Part shown: positions 32,201 to 43,273 of the stretch, piece after piece | Layout: every line of letters begins with the position of its first letter | Numbering within the stretch: position 1 is the stretch's first letter | NCBI GenBank assembly: GCA_022494885.1 | Contig: JAGVSM010002659.1 | Span: 24,867 to 88,866, forward strand | Length of the DNA stretch: 64,000 nt | Origin: Micrasema longulum | Lineage: Eukaryota > Arthropoda > Insecta > Trichoptera > Brachycentridae | Reading direction: 5' to 3' | Notes under the pieces: generated by a model | What the model was told of the DNA's origin: nothing | Database searches by the model: none | The model's input: the letters and a program-made list of their open reading frames with translations, nothing else | Translations under genes and position numbers: made by a program

Positions 32201-33997
32201 CATTTTGAAACTAAAATTGTATAAATATGGGCAAACTAGGTTACAACACTCACGAAAGTAGTGAGATCTCGGATGTAATGAGAGTAAGTAAAGTGGACAT
32301 TTTGGTTTATGGTTTTCTCCATACATTTATTCACTTTTATGACAAGCTACTTCTCGAACATACCGAACAAAAATATTGTCAACTATTATTGCGCAAGAAC
32401 TCTTTTATCATTTAAAACATCATTTTCGATATAAGAATCTAAGTAATAAAATTTAAACGTGCGACAAATTTAAAGGACCGATACGGCTGGGCCTCGGGAT
32501 CGGATTACGTTTATGACTATGTAAATGTCTAAGTATCTAATTGGTGTTTTATGGTTAAATTGCATGTAAAACATCCAAGCTTTGAAAACTCAGTAAGTAT
32601 CTCGGCTCGGTACCTCATTACAATTTACAACTTCTTTCATAGTTTACGAATGACATCATTTCGGAGTTTTCTCTGTTTTTTTTATGTCCTATGGTCAATG
32701 CATAGTAAACATTGTGAGTGGGTGCTGCCAGATCAGTAAAAAAACTAACCCTCAAATCATAAAAATGTCTACTTACAAGAGTTAGTGTCTCTCAATTTGT
32801 AAAAAAAGTGGCAATTATTAGTAGCGCGAAAAATGTTGAAGTGTGTAAAAAGTATTCTTTATCTTTCATCCACGGTGTCAACATGGTGGAAATTTTTATT
32901 TTTCTGTATTTGAAAAAAACATCACGCACACAAAAAAATTTACAAAGTGGTGTGTTTGTGAGCATTTATTATAATTTTCCTTAACAGTTTAAAAAAATAT
33001 ATCTGTATGAATTACGTATAAAATTTATTAGTTTACTTAGTTACAATAGTTACTTAGGTAACGATCAAATTAAGTCGGTCCCATCTTCCTCGTAGTAATC
33101 AAGTTCAACGGAAACACCTTTTACTTTATTGGCTGGTTAGAAGAAATTGGCATTTGGCAATAAGCCCGCCAATATACAATAATAAATGTACAAAAGTTAA
33201 ATTTAAAAAATACATATTAGTATCTCTAGTTACCTCCAAAAATCTTCAACTGTATCAAAATATGTAATTTCCTTCTGTAAATCTTCCCAGCTAGCGCCCT
33301 TAATAGGTTCAAGATACCAAAGTTTCCAAGCATTTTGTAAAGGGTGCTTGATTAAAAATTCAGGAGCAATTTCTGCCCCTTCTTCTTTAAGTGGCGCATC
33401 AGAGGATAGAGGCTGAAATGATATATTTACAAATTGTAACAATATACATAAATACATTAACACGCCATTCAGGGATGAAGATAAACAATGAACTAGGAAT
33501 GAGTAAGACAATACTTATTTCATCCCAAAAACATACATTTCAAAGCTCTCATATTAAATATATCAAATCATGAGGAAAAGTAATAACTGTCCTCAGATTA
33601 CCATTTCAATGTATAAGTTATGTTTTACGGAGATCGGTGTAAATCGTACACTATTTTTAGTATGCATCACTAGCCTAAAAACTAAATGTCAAATTGGTGA
33701 TAAGGATTTAGCGCCCCGGTGGAAGCTTGATATGTAGCTTCGTAGCTTGTAAGTAATAATAATGATTTATAATTAAGGTATTAAAACAAGCACTCCCTTG
33801 AAAAAATATCAACGTAAAAAAATATTCATAGCGACGTGGGTATGAAACCAGCATGCCAATTTAAGGATTTTAAAGTCAATATGGCATCCGAAAAACAGGT
33901 ATTGAAAGTTTAACGGGGTTATTGAATATGATTTTAGCAAATAGATTTTAGAAATTTTAGTTACCTGAACATCTTCAGCCCTTGCTACTTCCATCAT
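29085..33997 (-). CDS. eIF4E: Translation initiation factor eIF4E (5 exons, complete)
   Basis: Exons 33997-33965, 33412-33234, 31248-31071, 29777-29690 and 29245-29085 join in phase to give 212 residues (human 217). Landmarks: KHPLQNAWKLW (33-43), SWEDLQ with cap-stacking Trp53, VEDFW with Trp70 of the 4E-BP/eIF4G site, IQPMWEHP with Trp99-Glu100, GGRWLVSLEKRNRS, NGAVVNIRPRQDKVAIW with the phosphate-binding Arg/Lys and Trp162. The end is STTKSIFTL. All cap-contact residues are present. The protein binds the mRNA 5' cap in the cytoplasm. The start is the first ATG after an in-frame stop at 34027-34025; a second ATG follows at once. Introns 2-4 carry LINE, MITE and SINE insertions. Confidence 0.96.
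29428..29500 (+). mobile_element. MITE family A, copy 6 (short fragment, eIF4E intron 4)
   Basis: Carries AGAGATGGAGAAACTCTTTA and ATATGGATGTATGGGCATTT, aligning with the family A left arm. Confidence 0.6.
29690..29777 (-). CDS. eIF4E: eIF4E exon 4
   Basis: The acceptor ATTTCAG precedes 29777 and the donor GTGAGT follows 29690. Contains CLCLIGEVFDNPDDVNGAVV. Confidence 0.94.
30041..30358. mobile_element. Pogo/Tigger-type MITE, 318 bp, TA target duplication
   Basis: Ends CAGTATAACTCCAATTATCC (left) and GAATTC...GTTCTACTG (right). Both carry an inner ATCCGGAT/ATCCGGATGACTG. Flanking TA at 30039-30040 and 30359-30360. This matches the pogo/Tigger pattern of CAGTAGAAC...ATCCGGAT ends. No transposase. 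Lies in eIF4E intron 3. Confidence 0.78.
30140..30243 (-). mobile_element. tRNA-like SINE head nested in the pogo MITE
   Basis: The complement has GGCTCCGTGGCGCAGTTGGT (A box) and GCGGGTTCGATTCCTGCC (intact T-arm-like B box), then an A-rich tail. The 3' side does not pair with GGCTCCG, so it is not a complete tRNA. Confidence 0.72.
30685..30965. mobile_element. MITE family A, copy 7 (perfect terminal arms)
   Basis: AACATAATACAACAGAGATA... at 30748 is mirrored by ...TATCTCTGTTGTATTATGTT at about 30965, paired over about 44 bp. The outer arm at 30685-30745 has TGTAGACAAGGACTGGATTC. In eIF4E intron 3. Confidence 0.88.
31071..31248 (-). CDS. eIF4E: eIF4E exon 3
   Basis: The acceptor TTTTCAG precedes 31248 and the donor GTAAGT follows 31071. 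Contains GCDYSIFKAGIQPMWE and GGRWLVSLEK. Confidence 0.95.
31690..32225 (+). pseudogene. Jockey-like LINE (family J), 3' fragment in eIF4E intron 2
   Basis: EALLLPILDYADVSMTYLSC and FIFGLGKYDS, then VLHSPNSLIHLREIF, match the minus-strand copy at 14548-14874. The 3' non-coding part also aligns. Frame breaks present. Confidence 0.8.
33125..33200 (+). mobile_element. Family J LINE 3' terminal scrap
   Basis: Contains ATTTGGCAATAAGCCCGCCA, the 3' hallmark seen (complement) at 14150. Confidence 0.65.
33234..33412 (-). CDS. eIF4E: eIF4E exon 2
   Basis: The acceptor ATTTCAG precedes 33412 and the donor GTAACT follows 33234. Contains KHPLQNAWKLWYLEP and TVEDFW. Confidence 0.95.
33965..33997 (-). 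CDS. eIF4E: eIF4E coding exon 1
   Basis: MMEVARAEDVQ, then the donor GTAACT. N-termini are not conserved, so the ATG choice rests on the upstream stop and on phase. Confidence 0.8.
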
Positions 33998-34499
33998 TTG
34001 TTGCGATATTTTAACCAACGACGTTTAAGTTTATTGGGAAACCGTGGGCCCGCAATTAACAGGTCGATTATATATATGTATGTCGCCAGTCGCCAGTTGC
34101 CGTTGCTCACGTCCACTCCATAGATTATATTAGATCGATCTTCGATCACTGTTCACTGCGGTTCTCTATGGGTCGTTAAGTTTCTCTTTTCGTATCTATG
34201 TCTTTTAGGGATGGGTATTTTTAATCGTCATAAAAAATATTTACAAAACAACGGTAGTTGAAGTATTCCCGGAAAAAAATTGCATTAGCAATTAACGTAT
34301 TAACGTAAAAAAAAAAACAGAGTAAAAGTATTATTTGGTAAAAAATAAAATAAATTGTTAATACTGAAAAAATTACTACCCGTTCCAAAAGTTGACATGT
34401 GCATTTTTATAATATTGGTATTTACTCAAAAAATACTAAAATATGCATGTTTTACCATAGTTAAATATCAATGCATAGAATTATAATATACAGAAAAAA

Positions 34500-35270
34500 T
34501 GTAGATTCATCTTTGAATACACCGGACTGTGTCCAAAAAACCGTCGATTGCCCCCCATTTTGCCTCCATTTTCACCGCGCGCTTGCGTAAAGACACCGCG
34601 TAATGTTTCCAGATCGCAAATAATATTATCACAAAAAAATGGTTTATTTAAAAAAAACAATTTGTTAATTTCTCTCAAATTTTATTGTACGCGCGGAAAC
34701 ATTGATTGACATAACAAAGTAGATAAGTAAAGGGTCATTTAATGAAAGTAATTGAACTTTGAACTTAAAAAATAAAACGAATTTATTTTACATACAGCGG
34801 ATATTTTTATGTCATGTTAAATCATATTTGATGCCATTATGTTTCAAAGATAATGTCGATCAAATGTCCGCCGCGGCGTTGTTTAATCCGAGAAGGCCAA
34901 TTTTCGTTAGTTCTCTCGTTAGATGAGCAAAGTAGCGTAAAAAATTTGACTACCCTGGCAACACTAAAAAAATGTCTATTTCGTTTTCTTTGACAATTTG
35001 ACAGATGGCAAAATAATTAAATTCTTAAGTAATACGATTTGTGAATTTGTTACTTACACATGAAATGTGACCCCATCCTGTTTTTTTTTATCCCAGCAGT
35101 ATTTCTACACTTTAAAACGACACAGCACGGCATAGTTGAATTTAAATCAAGAGTTGCGTACTGAGCGACGTCTACAAAGGAACTAATCGTCAACACGTAA
35201 AACTGCGCATTTATGAGTAGTTTAGTCGCCTTCAGTTTAATGCGCGTGTGCGGTTTCTGGACTATTCTTA
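34500..35270 (-). repeat. Inverted duplication, arm 2 (upstream of eIF4E)
   Basis: Mirror copy of 18400-19190. CpG-richer than arm 1 around 34570-34610 (CACCGCGCGCTTGCG), as if less decayed. Confidence 0.88.
35058..35133 (-). CDS. THAP-domain-like first exon (orphan)
   Basis: ATG at 35133-35131 reads MPCCVVLKCRNTAGIKKNRM then GSHFM, and ends in a consensus donor GTAAGT. THAP zinc fingers (C2CH DNA-binding domains, also found in P-element transposases) begin MPxxC-x(2-4)-C and often have an intron before the TFHRFP region. No downstream exon was found between here and eIF4E. It may be a relic of a gene or of a P-like transposon. Confidence 0.45.
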
Positions 35271-35370
35271 ATACCATATATCAATCATAGAATTAGAATA
35301 GTCCTTAGAATAGAATAGAATTAGAAACCGCATATGCATATCAAACTGAATCCGACTAAACTAGTTTGCG
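35205..35370. repeat. Inverted repeat flanking the THAP exon's upstream side
   Basis: AGAAACCGCATATGCATATC...CCGACTAAACTA at 35324-35366 repeats, in opposite orientation, the GTTTAGTCGCC...GCGGTTTCT segment at 35218-35258. AGAATAG motifs repeat between them. Confidence 0.7.
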
Positions 35371-38300
35371 ATCTTTTACATTCAAATTATCGCCTAGTAA
35401 ATATTTTTCACACAGGTAGCAATCAGGTTTCATTTTGTATTGTACCTTGTATCTAATCAACTAAAAGCTCAATAATTTTTATTCATCCTAAATATTGAAA
35501 AAAAATCTTGATAAGCTGGAGGTATTAGAAATCTGAATCACTTTTTTTTGACGGAGAGAAAAAATATTTTATTTTTTATAACTTTTCCAATGATTTAACT
35601 CAAATTATTTTCTGTACAAACTACTTGTTGATACATTCTGTTTTTAATTTTTTGTGTACTTTTTTGTGTGTTTTTTGTGTTCTTTGTTATGATTTGTTGT
35701 AATATTTGTATTTTGTAAAAAAAAATATCTGACTATTTTTTGTTTCTCATTATTCATTATATTAAGTTCCTTCAAAATGTTTTGTTTATAATTTTTCTCA
35801 TCTTTCTTATTTTATATACGAAATGAAAACATTGTTATTATTCCCTTGGTCTTTATTGTATATAATTAAAAATTCTTATTATTATAAGATTAATTTTGCT
35901 TTGTGTTTTGTTAAGATCTTTTAATTAATAAGTTTTACCAATTTGTAATTTACTGTAAGAATATTGTTTATGATAAATAAGCACTATCAGGCTTTTAGCG
36001 GTTTTTTTTCTGATAGTACCTGTTTCAATTTATTTTGAAATTGTATAAAGGGCCTACAACATCACAGCGACTTACTGGCATGGTATTGTTTGGGCGAACT
36101 AAATGGACCCCCATGTCTTGTCACAGGCAAGCATGTGCAAACCTAAGTCCTCGACATTCATCCTGGTGCCTGGTGATGATGCGTATTTGTTGAATGTTTT
36201 TGTTTATTGCTTGTATAAATGTGCAAACTGCAAGTACAATAATTAAAAACTATAATACCTATTTTATTTTCAAAACATTTCTTAAATATAGTTTCGGTAA
36301 GTCCGAAGGCACAGATTGGCAAGGCCTTCCCGCGTAGGCGGGAAGGCTTTCAACTTGTAGAAAAAGAAGCTGCCTATATTTTAGGCATAGTGTACCTCCA
36401 TTATTTTTAATAGATTTGTTAAGCTAGTCGTATTTTTTTATATTTTATGAAAATAGTATGGCTAAAGAATATTTTTCACAATAAATCATGAAAAAGGTAT
36501 ATTTTCAAATTTATTTTTTATCAACAAGGTTCCACCTAAAATTTAAAGTATCATATCACACACTCAGAAATAAAACAAAGATTTAAAAATGAATTTGTTA
36601 AGTTAATCACCAATAAGTTTTTTTTGAGAAAAAACGCTATAAATTGTTTATATTTTGTGAGGTAATGTTATAAATTGTTTATATTTTGTGAGGTAACAAT
36701 ACCTCAGAACTATGCTCTGACCTTTTGATTTTATGTGTCATTTTTCTTATTACGGTTGGAATATTTTTTACTTTTGATCTTTCATGAGGCTGGCAACAAC
36801 TTATGCAACTCAATTAATTCGGTTAGAAGTTGTTTCGAATAACACTATACATCTGACATGATAATAGCTACTCTCTAGAAGAAAATGTGAAAATGTAAAA
36901 GGCCCTTAGGTCTAGTTATGTGGATATTATTATAACCAAGTCTTTTATGTTATCCTTGTATACATATATGTATGAACTATTTTTGTGAACATGTTTTGTT
37001 ATAATTTATAATTATGTAACTTGTTTTCAGCTGACGTTATCGTGCTTTGCTAGCAGGCCTCAATAAAGTGGAAAATATATTTTATAGGTAAATGAATTTC
37101 ATTATTTTCTAGTGTGCTATTAGATTAAGAAGTGTTGTCAATGAACAACTAACTCTTAATAACATAGCACCTGATCCCAGCTTGAAAACAGTTCTCTGCA
37201 TATCACTAAAATAATTTCATTTTCTTTTAACCGTTAAATACCTTGTAAGTACATTATAGTATTTAAAGGATTTTACTCACTGTCATTCAGTTTATGAGTT
37301 AGCCAAGAAAAATTAGTTGACATAATTTGTGGACCATTTTTCAAAACATAAGTATTAGTTCTTACTCATCCCTCCGAAAAAAAATGTTATTGTTTCATAG
37401 CAGTCATGGATAGGGGAAATAATACCTACCTATAATATAACAAATATGTTCTAAAGAGAATTACAAATTAAAAAGGGTAACATAGACAGTATCTAATAAA
37501 TCTCACCATAATACTCATATATCAGTGGGACTCATAAATACTTATCTCATAAATATGTAAATATTAAGTTTAACCCTTCACTGCCCAATTTTTTAAATTC
37601 CAATTAAAAATATACATTTGTATATATGTTTTTTATATAGATACTGGGAAAAATAATTAATAAAAAAAAAAACAGTTTTATTGTCATATTTAAGGTATTT
37701 AAATATTTAGTGTAGTAGTATATTCAATGTTTCTCTTCTCTCCAATTTATAAATATGTATGTACGCATGTAAATCTTAATCAATAAATAAAGGTAGACAA
37801 TACGCCACATCTAGCATAAAAGGTTTGAAAATACAAGAATATAAGGAAAACAAAAAAAAACGTTTTTTACGAACATATTTTCATCTAATAATGAAAGTTG
37901 CGGAAATAATTATAATTTCAAATCTTTAAAAAATACGAAGCAATCACAATTCGTACAAACTAACTTTTTGTTTCAAATTTTATTGAACAATTTTACCCTG
38001 GTGGCGAATTTTAAAATAAATTATAAAGGCTAGCACGTATAAAATATATTACACTAGTCGCCGAGTGATCAAAATATTTAAAATTACTTTTATACTCTGA
38101 TAATCGGTATGTAGCAGATCGTTTACATTGAGCAATGTAGGGTGAAAAATATTATGAGTTGTTAAAAAAATAATATGTATTGCTTAATGACAGTCCGCGC
38201 TTTGGAATCAGATCGGAACGCTAAATCTGCCATTATTTTTGTTTACATACCTACCTAATGTTTTATGCGTACTAACATTGTATGCAACTAAATCACATAA

Positions 38301-39886
38301 ATTCCTCCAGTACTCATGTTCAAAGTGATGTTACAAGCGAACTACACACCTGCGCACGGGTCGGCACTGGATGTATTATGTATATTGTCTTCTCCCTCTA
38401 ACGCATCATTTATCGCTATGAAACTATCTATCTCGCTCAAGCTACGGTTTCAGCAGATCTGGTATTTTTCAGACAAATTTACAAGACCAGAAGGTCGTCC
38501 GCTAGATCTCACTAGTCCTCTTGGGGCTAATATTGAAGAAAATATGGTATATATCATAATGTTGCAATGAATCCTCTGTTTTTTAGTATTACGTATTTTA
38601 ACTATCAAATATATATTTACATGACAGTGTAAAAAAAGGTATAATTGATAGTTACTATGCACTTATAGTATATATTGAGAAACCGCTCTTAGTCTTGAGT
38701 CTTGTGTTATATTTTGTTTGTCGGAAATTCAGTACACATAAAATGTTTTTTTTTGGTAAAAAAAAACATTTTTTTAGTTACAGCTATAAGATATTATTCA
38801 GAATACAAAATTGAGTCACTTTTCTTTGTTAACTGCATATAATTTGTTATTCACATTTTATTTAGCTAAGTAAATGTCTACGCTTGTATTATTTTCTTAG
38901 TAACTAAGGGTTATAGGAAAAAATAAATAACAAGGCACACTATAAGTATAAAAACATGAATGTATTTTACTTACTTTTACAAGTTCTTAATACTGAAAAT
39001 CAGCTTGAAACAATTATTGAATATATTAAAAAAAACATATACAAAATTAAAACAAACATTTTTTTTGAGAAAACTTGGTTGCTGGCTGCATAATACTTCT
39101 ATGTATATAATAGTATAAACATCTAAAACAATAATAGATTTTTAATGATTTCCAGGAATGTTTTCTGGTTGGTTTACAATTATAAGTAGGTTCATTCTGT
39201 TTTGTATTATGTTCTCAACATAATTTTAATGTAGGTATTGATAGTTTAATTTATTCTACAAAATGATAATTAAATAAAATTTATTAGTAATTAAATAATT
39301 TAATTTCATCTGTTTTACACTGTACATAAATTTCAATGGGTGAAACAAATATTAATATTAGGTAAAGAAGTACCAAATCAATAATTTTTGTAGCGAAAAA
39401 TATTTTTAGTAGTAATTACTGCTTTTATCAGTAAGACTGTAGGGATATATTAGTTTGACTGTACAAAATATTATTTAATATTATAATAAATATCAAATCT
39501 ATTTACAATTAATTTGTTATGTACAATATTTGAGTACATTGGGACTATTTATTATATTATTCCCTTTATTAAATATTTCATAGAAATTTTACATCAAAGG
39601 TAAAATAAAAATATATCTCATCAAAATGTAATTGGCTGATTGACAATCAAAAATGCAAGATGCTAAAATAGTCACTGTAAATTCGATATGACGAATTGAT
39701 ACTTAACCATGTAATAAAGTAAATTATAAAATGAAAATAAATAAATGAAATAATATTCTTAACTTAATTATGATACTAAACCATTAATATATGTTTGAAA
39801 AAAACATTTATGAATAATTTACATGATTCAAAAGAGAGAAGTTATATTTTGTAATAATGGAGCACTTGCAAAATAAAGCATTTGAT
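35371..39886. other. Long intergenic region, mostly unassigned
   Basis: AT-rich. Two direct copies of ATAAATTGTTTATATTTTG lie at about 36640-36690. A small 10-bp GC hairpin is listed separately. An ORF at 38316-38570 has no recognisable similarity. Nothing else could be supported. Confidence 0.4.
36324..36347. repeat. Perfect 10-bp GC-rich hairpin
   Basis: GCCTTCCCGC, loop GTAG, GCGGGAAGGC. Stands out in an AT-rich region. Function unknown. Confidence 0.8.
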
Positions 39887-40727
39887 TTATTCAGCAAACT
39901 CGTGTACTTCTACAATAGTTTTAGGATGTAAAGCACTCAACTGATTGTTCATAATGTAAGTCTTCTGAGTCACATTTTCAAATGTATACGAGAATCCTTT
40001 TCCTTTGTTCTTCCTTTTGGATTGTTTGAAATCTCGAGTTCCATCGATTAAATTTCTACTTCTAATAATATTCACTTTCGCAGCTAGAACATTGTCTGGT
40101 AAGTCGTTATTGGTTTGAGAATTTCTCTCCCGGTTTTGTTGATCGTGGATCCTTTCTTTTCTAAGTTTCGCTCTCTCATCTTTCTTCCTCAGTCGCTCTA
40201 ATCTGCGTAGGTGTTTGTCTATCTGAACTGGGGACAAACCACTCTTGCCAGATTTGAGAGCATTGACATTGTGAATGTAAGCAGCTTCGGGATCGTCTTT
40301 ATTTGAAATGTATCCTTTGAAAGGCTTTTTTTTCTTTTTTTTTCCTTCAGCATTTTTTTTGCCGTCCTGTCTATGAGCATAAGCGGCGGATCCTATTTGT
40401 TCTGTGTTTTGCACAGAATTGTTTATTGTCGACGCATTACCCTGTAAGAGAGGTTCTGGGGAAACTTCATTATCGTGTCTATTAGGTTTCTTTTTGATCT
40501 TCCGTAATTTAGTTTTTCGATTGACATTAGTAGAAGGATTTGGGTTAACATTGTTATTATGATTTTCGTAATCAGTAGTATCTGGAATGGATACTTCGTT
40601 AGGCATATTTCCAGTTCCATTAGGATTCCAACGTTCGCGTAGTTTATTTCTTTCAGATTTTTTTACTTTTCGCAGTCTTGTTTGGCAAATGTAGTACTTT
40701 CCCTCCACACAGCTTTTGGGAGCCCAT
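39887..40727 (-). CDS. C-type-lectin-like gene, terminal exon
   Basis: The acceptor TTTATAG precedes 40727. Open for 280 codons to TAA. The first 15 codons complete the lectin fold. Confidence 0.85.
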
Positions 40728-41387
40728 CTATAAATAACAAAAAATCTTACTTAATTAAGAAACTACTTTTTAAAGGGGAAAATATACTGACATATTATCG
40801 ATGAAAATATGAAACGATGTAAGGGGCAAAGTGTAAATTGTTCAAGACAGGGGAAGGAAATTAAACAATATTTATGGTCTTTGTGAATATATTAGATAAT
40901 AGGTTCCATATTTAATAGAATAAATATTATAAAAATCTTTCCCGTTATATTCGGGGATAAGCCGTGTCCAGATGTACTAGAGTTACACTACCTACGCATA
41001 CCGCCAAGCCTTTTCGCCAATCCTACACAGTTAATGCGTGTGTTCATTGCGTTGGTGAAATCTTAGGGCATAAGAGGCGTCATATAATCATATTTTTCAT
41101 TATGCAATTGACTTAATTAATGATTGTTTTTTATTTTCATTTTTCATTTTATTCCTGCTCCAAATATACAGGTCACGTTATATATATAAATTATTGTGGA
41201 AAAATTAAGTATAGGTACCTATAGTGGAGTTCAGGAACCATGGCAACACAGTTCCACTTGAGATCCTCTTCTGGAAAGTGTCTCAGGCGAGAGAAAGATT
41301 GGTAGTTCATGGTCTTCATCTCCCCTCCCCACTTCCAAGCCTTAGCTTCCCAGTCGTATACACCACCAATCCATCTTTCTCGTTTTT
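39887..41387 (-). CDS. C-type-lectin-like protein with long basic C-terminal tail (3' exons only)
   Basis: Two exons (41387-41219 and 40727-39887) join in phase. The first gives ERWIGGVYDWEAKAWKWGGE, NYQSF and LKWNCVAMVPEL. The second opens RWAPKSCVEGKYYICQ. Together they are the second half of a C-type lectin fold, with its conserved WIGG, WxC and final Cys residues. After the fold comes a tail of about 260 residues rich in Lys, Arg and Asn (KKKKKKPFKG; LRRLERLRKKDERAKLRKER), ending at the stop 39889-39887. The classic sugar-binding EPN/QPD motif is not evident, so carbohydrate binding is uncertain. The upstream exons with signal peptide and first half-domain were not found to 64 kb, so the intron is long or the gene is broken. 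Confidence 0.82.
41219..41387 (-). CDS. C-type-lectin-like gene, internal exon
   Basis: The acceptor TTTTTAG precedes 41387 and the donor GTACCT follows 41219. Both phases are 2, fitting the next exon. Confidence 0.82.
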
Positions 41388-41574
41388 CTAAAAACATAAA
41401 TGAAATGAACATAAATATGGTTTAAAAGTAGAGCTTCTCCCGTTTTCCTTGTAAAATTGCAACAGTAATAAACGTTGAATTTGTATAAACAACCGGGCTA
41501 AAACAATTTCTTTCAAAAATACTTATTTACAAATAAGCATATAACATCGGCAAAGTTGCATTAAAATATCTAAT

Positions 41575-41775
41575 TTGACATTATCGCCATGGACCCAGTG
41601 GTGCATAGGGCATTTCATCGCCACTCCAATTGCAGAGTATCTGGAACATGTTCATTATATGGAATCTTGGCTTACAGATACCAGTCCAGAAACAAAGAAT
41701 TATTGCCGTGTAGAACCACCTAAAAAACCTGAGAGTAGTAATTCTCTAGAGAAGCCCTTAAGCTCTATTGCATAG
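41575..41775 (+). CDS. Unrecognised ORF, exon-like
   Basis: Reads WCIGHFIATPIAEYLEHVHY, then MESWLTDTSPETKNYCRVEP. Composition is coding-like, and a possible acceptor (GGACCCAG) precedes TGGTGC. Its last residues run into MITE family B (from 41730), so the true end is unclear. I do not recognise it. Confidence 0.3.
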   Translation: MTLSPWTQWCIGHFIATPIAEYLEHVHYMESWLTDTSPETKNYCRVEPPKKPESSNSLEKPLSSIA

Positions 41776-41970
41776 AACGACAGCGTTCCAAATTTTTAGT
41801 TTGGTTTTTAGGAACAACAAACATGTAATGGACGGTTTTGGTTTGCACTTGCAATTCTCAACGCAAGTACCTACGACCTGCTATAATCTGTAGCTAAGTT
41901 CGTGGTCAATAATCATAGAATTGTTTTTTTCCGAATGGGTGACTCTATTAGGTTATTACTCTAAGTTAAA
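41730..41970 (+). mobile_element. MITE family B, copy 1
   Basis: Landmarks TCTAGAGAAGCCCTTAAGCT, CTATTGCATAGAACGACAGC, TTTGGTTTTTAGGAACAACA and GTAGCTAAGTTCGTGGTCAA recur (complement) at 58605-58858 and, diverged, at 45432-46150. Ends carry AGAGTAGTAAT and the inverted ATTACTCT. Confidence 0.8.
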
Positions 41971-42309
41971 AACCGATATTTTACATCTACCCTATCAACC
42001 ACTACACTACGAGACGGACTTATCTCTAATCGATTTCCTTTTTAGGATGCCTGGGCCCCGATTACAATAGGAAGTTAACATTTATCTACAAAGTTAAATT
42101 AAGTTTTCTGTATAAAAAACAGAATATGAGTACATTTTTTTTCACAAATTGAATAATGATCTAAATAATGTATCTCTATGGCTAACAATTAATTAATAAA
42201 CAAAACAAAATACATGAATATAGGAAACAAAAAAATATAAGGTACGCCGTCAATTATGGTAGAATTATCTATTTTATTAAAAATTTAAAATTTTTATTTT
42301 ATTTTAAAA

Positions 42310-42780
42310 AATGAATAAAGTTAGTGAAATTAAATATTTGGGTGTAAAAATAGATTTAAAACTTACATTTCATCAAAATACTAAGATGGTAACGAAAAAG
42401 ATTGCAAAAAAACAATTTTAGGAAGAATTAGAAGATTTGTTGATAAGGATTCCAAAATTATTTATAACACAATTATTGAACCACACATTAACTACTGTAG
42501 CAGTATATTATTTTGATCAAACCAAGAAAATTAAAACAAACCAACCATATTACAAAACAAAGTTTTAAGAATCATTTTGATAAAAAACCGATACACAAGT
42601 GTAAATTTGATGTTAAAAGTATTGACATATAAACAAATAATATTTTTCAATACGATGATATTTTTGTATTAATTTTATAAAAAGCACAGAGTTTTGGATA
42701 AAGAAAATCAAAGCCAACATGAACATGATCACGATACCAGAGAAAAGGTAAAAATTGGATTCTCATTTAGGAAAAAGGCG
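42310..42780 (+). pseudogene. CR1/Jockey-like LINE fragment, heavily decayed
   Basis: Reads KVSEIKYLGVKIDLKLTFHQ then, after frame changes, GRIRRFVDKDSKIIYNTIIE and PHINYCSS, the post-catalytic region of a non-LTR RT. Confidence 0.7.
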
Positions 42781-43029
42781 AAGTCATAAAATGATATATT
42801 TCTATTTTATTATAAAGCAGTAAAAAAATATTATGAAATGAGTTGGCCTACACGTTGGCCAATGCGTTCCCCAATACGTATTGACCAGCGTGTCATGGAC
42901 AAATAGACCGAATTCATTCCGAATATCGGAATTATGTATGCTACCACCAATGAGTTGAAAAAAGTGAACACCCAAATGAATATCCCTTCTCCCCAACAAT
43001 GATTGGTAGCCCAGCATTCCTAGTAAGAA

Positions 43030-43260
43030 TTATGTCGGGAAAAGCCACGGGTAAAATCCATACCCCGAGATACAGAAAACGCAGAAATTTTTTCTGTACC
43101 CTCTCTTCATTAAGAAATATGTGGTTTCATTTGGCGAACAAATGATGGAACTAAATTCCAAGCGACTTCTTACTAAGGAATTATATAATGTTTTCAGAAC
43201 CTGAATATTTTTAAAATCTTGGCATTCCTAAGAACAAATCCAAGCATTTTAAGGGAGTTA
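43030..43260 (+). pseudogene. LINE C-terminal scrap
   Basis: GKATGKIHTPRYRKRRNFFC then SLRNMWFHLANK resembles the tail of non-LTR RT proteins (phase broken). Weak. Confidence 0.4.
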
Positions 43261-43273
43261 CTACATAATGATA

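Noticed and set aside
33391..33573. Plus-strand ORF over eIF4E exon 2
   Set aside because: Antisense shadow of the eIF4E gene and its intron.
38316..38662. Overlapping ORFs of 84 and 70 codons on opposite strands
   Set aside because: No domain, no splice context, and overlapping antisense frames suggest chance in a slightly GC-richer patch.
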